Both the position numbers and the translations under genes were made by a program. The notes beneath the pieces were generated by a model that was given only the letters and a program-made list of their open reading frames with translations, had not been told where the DNA came from and did no database searches. This document shows, one piece after another, positions 1 to 5,890 of a stretch of DNA of 6,601 nucleotides (position 1 is its first letter; the number at the start of each line of letters is the position of its first letter). Location of the stretch: the NCBI GenBank assembly GCA_030638405.1, contig DAOWER010000113.1, positions 1 to 6,601 of the forward strand, in the 5' to 3' direction. The stretch is from Candidatus Eiseniibacteriota bacterium (lineage in GTDB: Bacteria > Joyebacterota > Joyebacteria > Joyebacterales > Joyebacteraceae).

Positions 1-1313
1 AAGCCCGGGATCTGCACGAGCTCGCCCGAGCCGTCGTCCTTAACCACCAGCGCCGTGTTCCCGCGCCCCCATCGCACGAAGCCGTACGACACGTCATCCA
101 GGAACGGGTCGAGGAAGCGATAGGAAAGGCCGTCCGGCAGGGCGACCAGGACGCGAGTGAACTGTTTGAGAGTCGGCACCGTTTCGGTGAAGCGAGTATC
201 CGGTCCTCCGGCGACCAGGGCGGGGAACGCGTCCCTGCCCGCCGCGCGGAGCATGCTTATGAGGAGTACCGCCTTGTCGCGCGTGTCGCCGTACTTGTTT
301 TCCAGCACCTGCTCGGCATCGTTCGGAGCGTATCCGCCGAGGCCGAGCCGTATGTTCACGTTCCTGACGCCGGTTGCGACGTCCAGGAACAACGCCCGTA
401 CTCTGTCCTCGCTGGAGGACAGCCCCTGCGTCAGCTCGGCCACGTGCGACGCGATCTCTCCGCCGGTCTCGACGTGAGGGAAGAACTCGCCAGCGAAGAA
501 AGCCGCCGGCTGCTCCCAGTTCGTGTATGACGAGTAGATGACCGTCGGGTATAGCTCCGTCTCCGGCGGCATGTATTCCTCTCTAACCAGGGCCGGGACG
601 TTGGAGACGCTGTAGATGATCTTACCCTGCTCCGCGGCCTTTCTTATCGTAGTCGTGCCCAGACCCCCCGTGTAGCCGATGCTCGAAGGGGCCTTGGCGT
701 CCTCGGGATAGCGGATGGTGAACGAGGCGTCGAACACCGGGTCCGTGGCGCCCAGGTACTCGATACCGGAGTAGCTGCCGTCGACGGCCGGCTCGTGGTC
801 TCCTCTGAGCTGAAGCTCCATCGTCGCCCCCGGCCCTGCCGCCGGGAAAGAGATGACCTTCTCCAGAACGTTGGTGTACATCGACGCTCCCTCGAGGAAC
901 GCCGGCGTCACCTCGTTGACCGCGTCCTCCTCCACCTCCACCACGCGCCCCGTTCTCGTGACCGTCACGCCCTTGATCAGCTTGAGCACCGAGAGCTCCG
1001 TGTTGAACAGGAACGACTGGTTGCTGTGTCGCTCGCGGCCCCTGAGCGTCAGGACCTTGATGAGTCTGTTGCGCGTGGTCACCACCGACCCGTCCTCGGA
1101 AACCTCCGCCATCTCCTGCACCTTGAGGAGGAGGGCCGAGGCGTCCGGGTAGTCATCCTTGTCGGGGGCGTTCTCCATCAGCGCCTTCACATCGACGTCG
1201 CGCCACTGCGAGACGTGCTCACCTATCGCGACGGTCTCTTTGACAGGCGGTGACACCGCCGCGCAGCCTACGAGAAGGGCCACAGCCGTCAGCGCAAACA
1301 CGAGCTTCTTCAT
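1..1313 (-). CDS. DUF3857/transglutaminase-like lipoprotein, probable pseudoenzyme (partial, C-terminus off window)
   Basis: The reading frame is open from an ATG at 1313-1311 to the left edge, giving 437 residues without a stop; the C-terminus lies outside the window. Residues 1-17 form a lipoprotein signal (MKKL start, hydrophobic stretch, lipobox LVGC with Cys17). Ala18 follows the Cys, so there is no Asp inner-membrane retention signal. A DUF3857-like region spans about residues 50-220. A transglutaminase-like region spans about 298-405 and aligns with the upstream neighbour: GLSSSEDRVRA matches GLTSTEDKIRA, and KYGDTRDKA matches EYGICRDKA. Family members normally carry a Cys-His-Asp triad. 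Here the Cys position is Thr344 and the His position is Arg387; only Asp402 (FLDPF) remains. I infer an exported lipoprotein that has kept the fold but lost transglutaminase or protease chemistry, perhaps for binding or scaffolding. The start is supported by a perfect AGGAGG five bases upstream. It follows its paralog with no gap and is probably coupled to it. Confidence 0.88.
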   Translation of the reverse strand, partial: MKKLVFALTAVALLVGCAAVSPPVKETVAIGEHVSQWRDVDVKALMENAPDKDDYPDASALLLKVQEMAEVSEDGSVVTTRNRLIKVLTLRGRERHSNQSFLFNTELSVLKLIKGVTVTRTGRVVEVEEDAVNEVTPAFLEGASMYTNVLEKVISFPAAGPGATMELQLRGDHEPAVDGSYSGIEYLGATDPVFDASFTIRYPEDAKAPSSIGYTGGLGTTTIRKAAEQGKIIYSVSNVPALVREEYMPPETELYPTVIYSSYTNWEQPAAFFAGEFFPHVETGGEIASHVAELTQGLSSSEDRVRALFLDVATGVRNVNIRLGLGGYAPNDAEQVLENKYGDTRDKAVLLISMLRAAGRDAFPALVAGGPDTRFTETVPTLKQFTRVLVALPDGLSYRFLDPFLDDVSYGFVRWGRGNTALVVKDDGSGELVQIPG

Positions 1314-3296
1314 CTAGCCCTCCTCTCTCTTAAGAATGACCTCACCCTTCTCGGATCTCGCCGCAAGCCTGACGGCCTCCTTCAGGTTCAGGTAGTCCTC
1401 CGGCGAGATTTCGAATGTGTCGATCCCGAATTTCCTGTTGTAGCGGATGAGCCCGTTGCCGTCGTTGGATCCCGGCGGCACGTACTCGTACGTCATCGAG
1501 AGGCTGATGGCGCCCGCCTCGAAATCGACGGCGTCCGGCAGGTTCTCGACGACGAACCCATCGGGAAGCGCGACCTCCGCCTTCTCATCGACTCCCAGCG
1601 TGACCCCAAGCGCCACCGGGTACTTGCGTTCCGGCAGTCCCACCATCCGCCCGAACAGGAACCCGGACAACAGTTCGAACGAGCCCGTCGCGGCGGGAAG
1701 CCTGAAGAGCGTGTAGGGCTCGGCGTCCAGCGCGTAGTCGTCGATGTGATAGGAGAGCTCGATGGTCGTCGGCTCGTAGAGATCGTCCGCGTCCGTGACG
1801 GAAAAGCTTCTGAGCTCGGCTCCCGGATAGATGTTCTGGACCATCTGTTCGGCCGTCATCTCGAACTGCTGCGGTCCCATGTTCTTGTTGACGGTCCGGA
1901 GTATGAGCTCGTAGAAGCCGTTCCCCGTGATGGTAACGTCGCCATGGATGCTGCCGTCGTCGGCCAGCACCGCGCGGTCCGTGATGTCACCGGAGTTCGC
2001 GGTGGCCGGAACATGCGCGGCCTGCCGAATGTCCTTACCCTCCTCGGTGGCGACCAGGAGGTAGCGGTCGCCGACGTATCCGGCGTAGACCTCGCGCGCC
2101 TCCTCGATGGTCGGATCGATGTAAAGATAGCCGCCGTCCGGTCCCTCGATGGCCACGATGCCGTGCTCGAAGTAGATGGTCGGTATCTCAGTGTCCATTC
2201 TGTGGCTCGGGTTGATCGCCACCATCCAGGAGGGCACGCCGATCTCCGAAAGCATAGTGATCATGAGCGTGGCCTTGTCGCGGCAGATGCCGTACTCCTT
2301 CTCGAGCGTGTAGGCTGCGAAGTGCGGCTCGAGGAACGCGCCCCGGTCCATGGCTATCCCCAGGTAGCGAACGTTCTCGAGGATCCAGTAGTGGATGGCG
2401 CGGATCTTGTCCTCGGTGGACGTCAAGCCGTCGGTGATCTCGGCGACGAGGTCCTTGATGGAGTCCTCCGCGACGCACTTCTCGTCTACCATCTTCCAGA
2501 CGTATCGGGACATCTCTTCCCAGGTCGGCATCGTCGAGACGATGAGGCGCGCGGCTATCTGTCGAGGAGGAGCCATCACGAGCTCGCGCTCGATCTTCGG
2601 CATTCCTCGCGCGGTCCAGGTGTAGACCGTGCGGTCCCCGTCGGTGGTCTCCTTGTACTCGGCCTCGCCGTTCTTCACGACGTGGACGAGCGGGAGACTC
2701 GACGGGCCGACGATGGTCACGCTGGACTCAACGATGGGTTCCACGTACTGGAGGAAATAGATGCCGTTGAAGCCGTTGTTGATAAGCGGCTCGTAGCTCT
2801 GATGGACAATGTACTCGATCGCGTCGCCAATCTCGAGGCCCGGGAAGACGACGGATATCTCTCTGAAGTCAGCCTCGAAGATGTTCATCGCGGAGATCTC
2901 CGGGGGCGTGCCCTCGGTAATGAGATCTTCCCCGACGACTGTCTCGGTGCCGTCAGCCTTGATGACCCTTGCCATCACGATCTCGACGGAACCGTATCTT
3001 CTGTGGTAGGTGAGCGACACGCTGCCGTTCCCGTCCCGACCCTCCTCCGTGAGCACCTTCACGAAGGTGTGGTTGTACTGCTCGTAGGCGCCGGTCTCGT
3101 CGAACTCGACGTGAGTGCGGTCGAGCCCGGTGACGGAGTTGGCGTCCGGATACTCCTCCAGGCCTCCCAGCTCGTTCGCCAGGCTCACAGCGGCCGACAG
3201 CTCCAGCGGCTCAAGAACCGCCTGAGCGAGCGTCGGCAGCGCCGCCACGGCGACCGCCAGGAGCAGGCCAAGGGAGATTCGTGCATGTTCTCGCAT
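1314..3296 (-). CDS. Secreted DUF3857 and transglutaminase-like protein with intact triad
   Basis: This is a 660-residue protein. Residues 1-26 look like a Sec signal peptide (Arg6, hydrophobic LGLLLAVAVAAL, cleavage after AQA). A DUF3857-type region covers about 55-235, followed by a transglutaminase-like domain at about 285-400 and a C-terminal region of apparent beta character to about 630. The presumed catalytic residues are Cys338 in GICRDKA, His378 in YFEHGIV and Asp394 in YIDPT, in the order and spacing usual for the superfamily. Total length fits DUF3857 proteins, commonly 600-700 residues. The substrate is unknown: such domains can act as peptidases, transglutaminases or acyl-transfer enzymes, probably in the periplasm or at the outer membrane. 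The frame extends upstream to an ATG at 3398, but that codon overlaps the -35 box of the best promoter and would put a charged tail before the signal peptide. The ATG at 3296 has GGGGGA six bases upstream and is preferred. It heads a two-gene unit with the downstream paralog. Confidence 0.93.
   Translation of the reverse strand: MREHARISLGLLLAVAVAALPTLAQAVLEPLELSAAVSLANELGGLEEYPDANSVTGLDRTHVEFDETGAYEQYNHTFVKVLTEEGRDGNGSVSLTYHRRYGSVEIVMARVIKADGTETVVGEDLITEGTPPEISAMNIFEADFREISVVFPGLEIGDAIEYIVHQSYEPLINNGFNGIYFLQYVEPIVESSVTIVGPSSLPLVHVVKNGEAEYKETTDGDRTVYTWTARGMPKIERELVMAPPRQIAARLIVSTMPTWEEMSRYVWKMVDEKCVAEDSIKDLVAEITDGLTSTEDKIRAIHYWILENVRYLGIAMDRGAFLEPHFAAYTLEKEYGICRDKATLMITMLSEIGVPSWMVAINPSHRMDTEIPTIYFEHGIVAIEGPDGGYLYIDPTIEEAREVYAGYVGDRYLLVATEEGKDIRQAAHVPATANSGDITDRAVLADDGSIHGDVTITGNGFYELILRTVNKNMGPQQFEMTAEQMVQNIYPGAELRSFSVTDADDLYEPTTIELSYHIDDYALDAEPYTLFRLPAATGSFELLSGFLFGRMVGLPERKYPVALGVTLGVDEKAEVALPDGFVVENLPDAVDFEAGAISLSMTYEYVPPGSNDGNGLIRYNRKFGIDTFEISPEDYLNLKEAVRLAARSEKGEVILKREEG
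1319..1324 (-). promoter_or_regulatory. Consensus Shine-Dalgarno AGGAGG inside the end of the upstream gene
   Basis: On the minus strand AGGAGG lies five bases before the ATG of the lipoprotein gene and within the last sense codons of the upstream gene (Arg-Glu-Glu-Gly). A ribosome finishing the upstream gene would be placed directly at the next start. This fixes the lipoprotein start and points to translational coupling. Confidence 0.85.
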
Positions 3297-3321
3297 CTCC
3301 GTTCCCCCGATCCTCGGTTGA

Positions 3322-3343
3322 GCCCGGGGTCTACGCCCCGGGC
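3322..3343. repeat. GC-rich perfect hairpin in the predicted 5' leader
   Basis: GCCCGGGG at 3322-3329 and CCCCGGGC at 3336-3343 form a perfect 8-bp stem of G-C pairs around a 6-base loop. It lies between the predicted minus-strand transcription start (about 3363) and the ATG at 3296, ending 25 bases before that start. Neither strand has a following T-run, so it is not a typical intrinsic terminator. It may stabilise the mRNA or modulate translation of the DUF3857 gene; the sequence does not show which. Confidence 0.6.
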
Positions 3344-3369
3344 GCTCTGATGATTCGCGTTCAAGACCA

Positions 3370-3398
3370 ATTATGCACGCAGACACGCCCGCGGGCAA
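3370..3398 (-). promoter_or_regulatory. Predicted sigma70-type promoter for the DUF3857 gene pair
   Basis: Read on the minus strand, TTGCCC (3398-3393, 4 of 6 to TTGACA) is followed after exactly 17 bases by CATAAT (3375-3370, 5 of 6 to TATAAT). Transcription would begin near 3363, giving a leader of about 67 bases. The -35 box overlaps a 10-base palindrome, GCCCGCGGGC, at 3387-3396. It matches the E. coli-type consensus by eye only; sigma factor use in this organism is unknown. Confidence 0.5.
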
Positions 3399-3424
3399 GC
3401 GCGGCAGACCATGAACACCCTATC

Positions 3425-3453
3425 TTGGCACGCGAATGGCAGTGTGTTACCAT
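3425..3453 (+). promoter_or_regulatory. Predicted sigma70-type promoter for the rightward genes
   Basis: TTGGCA (3425-3430, 5 of 6 to TTGACA) and TACCAT (3448-3453, 4 of 6 to TATAAT) are separated by exactly 17 bases. The start would be near 3460, giving a leader of about 108 bases before the ATG at 3568. The -35 box is only 26 bases from the -35 box of the opposing promoter, so both could share one regulator. The -10 box is the weaker element. Confidence 0.42.
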
Positions 3454-3506
3454 CAGCACGCCGGTGGGTCGATCTGAGCGCATCCGCCGGCCCGATGATA
3501 ACGTAC

Positions 3507-3519
3507 ACATGAGTCATGT
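3507..3519. promoter_or_regulatory. 13-base perfect dyad, candidate operator
   Basis: ACATGA, a central G, then TCATGT form a perfect inverted repeat with 6-base arms. It lies in the predicted leader of the rightward genes, about 47 bases downstream of the predicted start and 48 bases before the ATG at 3568. Size and symmetry fit a dimeric repressor site, but no regulator gene is in the window and a chance origin is possible. Confidence 0.35.
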
Positions 3520-3567
3520 ATGCTCGGACGGAGACGATATTCGTCCTATCCGCAGGGGGACACTACG

Positions 3568-5055
3568 ATGACGCGCATGAGAACAAGCTCCACGCCTCTT
3601 CTCGCTTTCTACATGCTGGTGGTCCTGCTCGCTGGTGCGGTCGTTCTGGCTGCGGCAGGTGCGGCGCATGCCGCGGACGCGACGCTCGTCCCGGTGGCTC
3701 CAGCGGAGGACGCCAAGCTTCCGTACGACATCCCGCTGCAACCCTGGCTCGTTCCGGCGGTACTGGATCTCGAGACAGAGTTCGTGGACGGGTTGTCTGC
3801 TGAGTTCAACGGCATCGCCGGGAGTCAGACCGGTGAAGACCTGACGGTGCTCGTTGAGGCAGGCACGGAGCTCAGGGCCACCACGGCGCGTGTACGGGAG
3901 GCGATGGACGCGATAGGTGGACTGGACGTCACGTTTGGTATCGAGGGTATCGCCCGCATGATCCCCGCGGAGAGCGCCTTCAGGGACACGTTCTTCGGCT
4001 TCGTCGTATGGCACGAATTCTCGTCTGCACCGGCCCGCGGGATGATGAAACGCTTCGAAGAACTGGTGAACGACGTGACCGTCGGAGGTGAAGGAACAGC
4101 AGATCTCGCCGCCGAGCTCGCGACGGCTCAGGAGGACCTGAAACAGGCCATCGAGGAGGGGAACTCGGACCGCATAGCCGAGCTCACTCCCGCCATCATC
4201 GACGTATCGACGCGGATTGACGCCGTCTGTGGATCGGTCGCGGCCGGAGCGCTGGACCTGGGCGTTCTTATCGACTCACTCGGTGTCGACAGTAGCGAGC
4301 TTCTGGCGGACAAGTGGGCCGAGGCGTCACGGGTCACGGCGGCCGTGAGCGAATCGGCGCAGCTGACGGGCCCTGCACTCGAATCGATGTCCGGCGTGCT
4401 GCACCTCCTGACAGAACTCGGGGGTCTCCGAGAAGTCGCCCTGAGCTCCACGGACGCCTTGAGCGCAGCTCCCGGGGCGGACGGCAACCTCTACATCCCG
4501 TGGACGATGATGAAAGACGATTGGGAGCTTGCGCGCAGCGTCGAACAGCTCATCATCGAGGAACCCCCGGCGCACGCGGCGGAGGGCGAGCAAGGTGACG
4601 ATCACGCCGGCGAGGAGGACGAGTACGTGGGAGGCTACGCGATCGAGGAGACCAGAGCTAACCTCGATGCTCTGCTCGTGCACCTGGTCAGGGCCAACGA
4701 GATATTGGCCGAGCGCGCTGTGGAACACACATCGACCCTGGTCGCCGAGGCGGCGATCACGGTTGAGGAGTTCTATCTCGATCGAGAGGAGTACTCGGAC
4801 GACCTGAGGAGCAGGCGCAAAGCGAAGGTGTTCGAGCTGGTCGGCAAGGCCATGAGAGAGAACATGGACCTGGTGTCGGCGAAGAAGTCGGCCCGGGCGG
4901 CACGAGCGGCGCTCGCCAGCGCCCGCAAGCACGATGTGCGGGGCGCCGGTTCCGAGGTCGACGCGCTCTATAACTACCACAACGCCTGGCTGCACTCCCT
5001 GAACGCAGGTGCGGCCGCACAGCGGTCCACAAGAGTCATCCCATCGAAAAAATAA
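3568..5055 (+). CDS. Secreted, predominantly helical protein of unknown function
   Basis: This is a 495-residue protein that I do not recognise. Residues 1-35 form a clear Sec signal peptide: Arg3 and Arg5, a long hydrophobic segment (LVVLLAGAVVLAAAG), then AHA before Ala36. The mature part looks mostly alpha-helical, with helix-prone and possibly coiled segments near 180-225, 245-300, 358-400 and 408-455. An acidic low-complexity linker with several His residues lies at about 331-353, between the two halves. The last quarter is Lys/Arg/Ala-rich (SRRKAKVF, SAKKSARAARAALASARKH) and turns from acidic to basic towards the C-terminus. There is a single Cys (Cys221), no further membrane span and no catalytic motif that I can identify. 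A periplasmic or surface location is likely. The frame is open from an ATG at 3520, but the ATG at 3568 has GGGGGA seven bases upstream and gives a normal signal peptide. It is the first gene of the rightward group and lies 34 bases before the HAD gene. Confidence 0.85.
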   Translation: MTRMRTSSTPLLAFYMLVVLLAGAVVLAAAGAAHAADATLVPVAPAEDAKLPYDIPLQPWLVPAVLDLETEFVDGLSAEFNGIAGSQTGEDLTVLVEAGTELRATTARVREAMDAIGGLDVTFGIEGIARMIPAESAFRDTFFGFVVWHEFSSAPARGMMKRFEELVNDVTVGGEGTADLAAELATAQEDLKQAIEEGNSDRIAELTPAIIDVSTRIDAVCGSVAAGALDLGVLIDSLGVDSSELLADKWAEASRVTAAVSESAQLTGPALESMSGVLHLLTELGGLREVALSSTDALSAAPGADGNLYIPWTMMKDDWELARSVEQLIIEEPPAHAAEGEQGDDHAGEEDEYVGGYAIEETRANLDALLVHLVRANEILAERAVEHTSTLVAEAAITVEEFYLDREEYSDDLRSRRKAKVFELVGKAMRENMDLVSAKKSARAARAALASARKHDVRGAGSEVDALYNYHNAWLHSLNAGAAAQRSTRVIPSKK

Positions 5056-5061
5056 CGCAGC

Positions 5062-5089
5062 ACGAAGCACCCGACACGAGGCACCCGAC
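5062..5089 (+). repeat. Tandem 14-base duplication carrying the HAD gene ribosome binding site
   Basis: Two adjacent 14-base units (5062-5075 and 5076-5089) match at 13 of 14 positions, and the second ends directly at the ATG at 5090. The only difference, A to G, turns GAAG of the first unit into GAGG (5078-5081) of the second, a usable Shine-Dalgarno core eight bases from the start. The pair fills most of the 34-base gap between genes. Confidence 0.75.
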
Positions 5090-5842
5090 ATGATAAGAGG
5101 CGTCTTCTTCGACGCGGGAAACACAATCCTCTTCCCGGACTACTACATCTACCGTGACATATGCGAGGCGCTGGGCGTGGAGGCCGCCATCGATAAGATC
5201 GTGCGGGCGGAGGCCGGAGCGAGAAGCGCCTTCGACAGGTCGGTGGCCGACTCGCCCGGCTCGGACGTGCACGGGTTCTGGTCGGTCTACTACACGCCGT
5301 TCTTCGAACTGCTCGGCGTTCCGGACGAGTCGATATCGGACGCCATCGAGATGACGCGCGTCGCCAACGACACCGGACTCGGCATATGGAAGGAGCCAGT
5401 GGCGGGCCTGGACGACACACTGGACGAACTGTCGTCGCGCGAGCTGTCGCTGGGCGTCATCTCCAACTCGGACGGGCGCCTGGAGTGGCGGCTGGAGGAG
5501 ATCGGCCTTCTCGACAGGTTTGACTTCGTCATCGACTCGGCTATCGTGGGCATGAGCAAGCCGGACCGCAGGATCTTCCAGAACGCCCTCAATGTGAGTT
5601 CTCTGTCCCCGGAGGAAGCGGTCTACGTCGGCGACTACTACGAAGTTGACGTGCGCGGGGCGAGGGCGGCCGGCATGTCGCCCGTGCTCTTTGACCCGGT
5701 CGGAGCCTACGGCGCTGTCGACTGCGAGGTCATCTCAAGGCTCAAGGACATCGTTAACGTCGTCGATGGATGGATGGACGACGCGGGCTGGTCGGACGAT
5801 GCGGGCCGGCCCGACGACGAGGACGGCGACGACGTGGTCTGA
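5090..5842 (+). CDS. HAD-like hydrolase, subfamily IA, with acidic C-terminal tail
   Basis: This 250-residue cytoplasmic protein shows the four HAD motifs in order. Motif I is VFFDAGNT with nucleophile Asp8; motif II is VISNSD with Ser125; motif III is MSKPDRRIF with Lys157; motif IV is YVGDYYEVDVRGARAAG with Asp182 and Asp187. The helical insert between motifs I and II (about 17-105) fits a C1 cap. Position +2 after the nucleophile is Gly10, not the Asp that acts as general acid/base in classical HAD phosphatases. Related subfamily IA proteins with DAxGT-like motifs include dehalogenases and uncharacterised members, so substrate and reaction stay open. Residues after about 222 are an unusual Asp-rich tail with DDAGWS and DDAGRP repeats. 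An in-frame ATG exists at 5009 but lies inside the preceding gene and adds no recognisable motif; the ATG at 5090 begins MIRGVFFD, a usual HAD start. It is probably co-transcribed with its neighbours. Confidence 0.92.
   Translation: MIRGVFFDAGNTILFPDYYIYRDICEALGVEAAIDKIVRAEAGARSAFDRSVADSPGSDVHGFWSVYYTPFFELLGVPDESISDAIEMTRVANDTGLGIWKEPVAGLDDTLDELSSRELSLGVISNSDGRLEWRLEEIGLLDRFDFVIDSAIVGMSKPDRRIFQNALNVSSLSPEEAVYVGDYYEVDVRGARAAGMSPVLFDPVGAYGAVDCEVISRLKDIVNVVDGWMDDAGWSDDAGRPDDEDGDDVV
5777..5818 (+). repeat. Imperfect 18-base repeats in the HAD gene 3' end
   Basis: Units at 5777-5794 and 5795-5812 match at 14 of 18 positions and encode DDAGWS and DDAGRP. A third unit begins at 5813 with DD and then diverges. 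Three GGAT steps lie just upstream (about 5768-5779). The repeats encode the acidic tail and look like a coding tandem duplication. Confidence 0.65.
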
Positions 5843-5869
5843 GAGAACCGCCGCGCGCGGACGCTCCGA

Positions 5870-5884
5870 CTCATTCCGGATGAG
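5870..5884 (+). promoter_or_regulatory. Small stem-loop overlapping the M50 gene Shine-Dalgarno
   Basis: CTCAT (5870-5874) and ATGAG (5880-5884) form a 5-bp stem around TCCGG. The right arm contains three bases of the GAGG Shine-Dalgarno (5882-5885) that lies five bases before the GTG start at 5891. Folding would partly hide the ribosome site. The stem is short and may be fortuitous. Confidence 0.25.
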
Positions 5885-5890
5885 GCACCA

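Noticed and set aside
279..287. Loss of the catalytic Cys as a sequencing error or frameshift
   Set aside because: The frame is intact on both sides, the Thr codon ACG differs from Cys codons at more than one base, and the His position is changed independently.
795..1253. Plus-strand open frame of 152 codons
   Set aside because: It lies opposite the lipoprotein gene, whose frame is continuous with family motifs. The Arg/His/Leu-rich product is typical of an antisense shadow.
1746..3350. Long plus-strand open frame of 534 codons opposite the DUF3857 gene
   Set aside because: It is antisense to a gene with clear domains and a catalytic triad. Its translation is Asp/His/Arg/Val-rich low-complexity with no motif, as expected from GC-biased codons on the other strand.
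3297..3398. Upstream extension of the DUF3857 protein to an ATG at 3398
   Set aside because: The ATG falls on the predicted -35 box, upstream of the likely transcript start, and would place 34 charged residues before the signal peptide.
3520..3567. Upstream start for the 495-residue protein at 3520
   Set aside because: The ATG at 3568 has a good Shine-Dalgarno and gives a normal signal peptide; the extension adds 16 polar residues in front of it.
4327..5124. Minus-strand open frame of 265 codons opposite the secreted protein gene
   Set aside because: It overlaps two well-supported plus-strand genes, shows no recognisable domain and has no convincing ribosome site; it is a codon-bias shadow.
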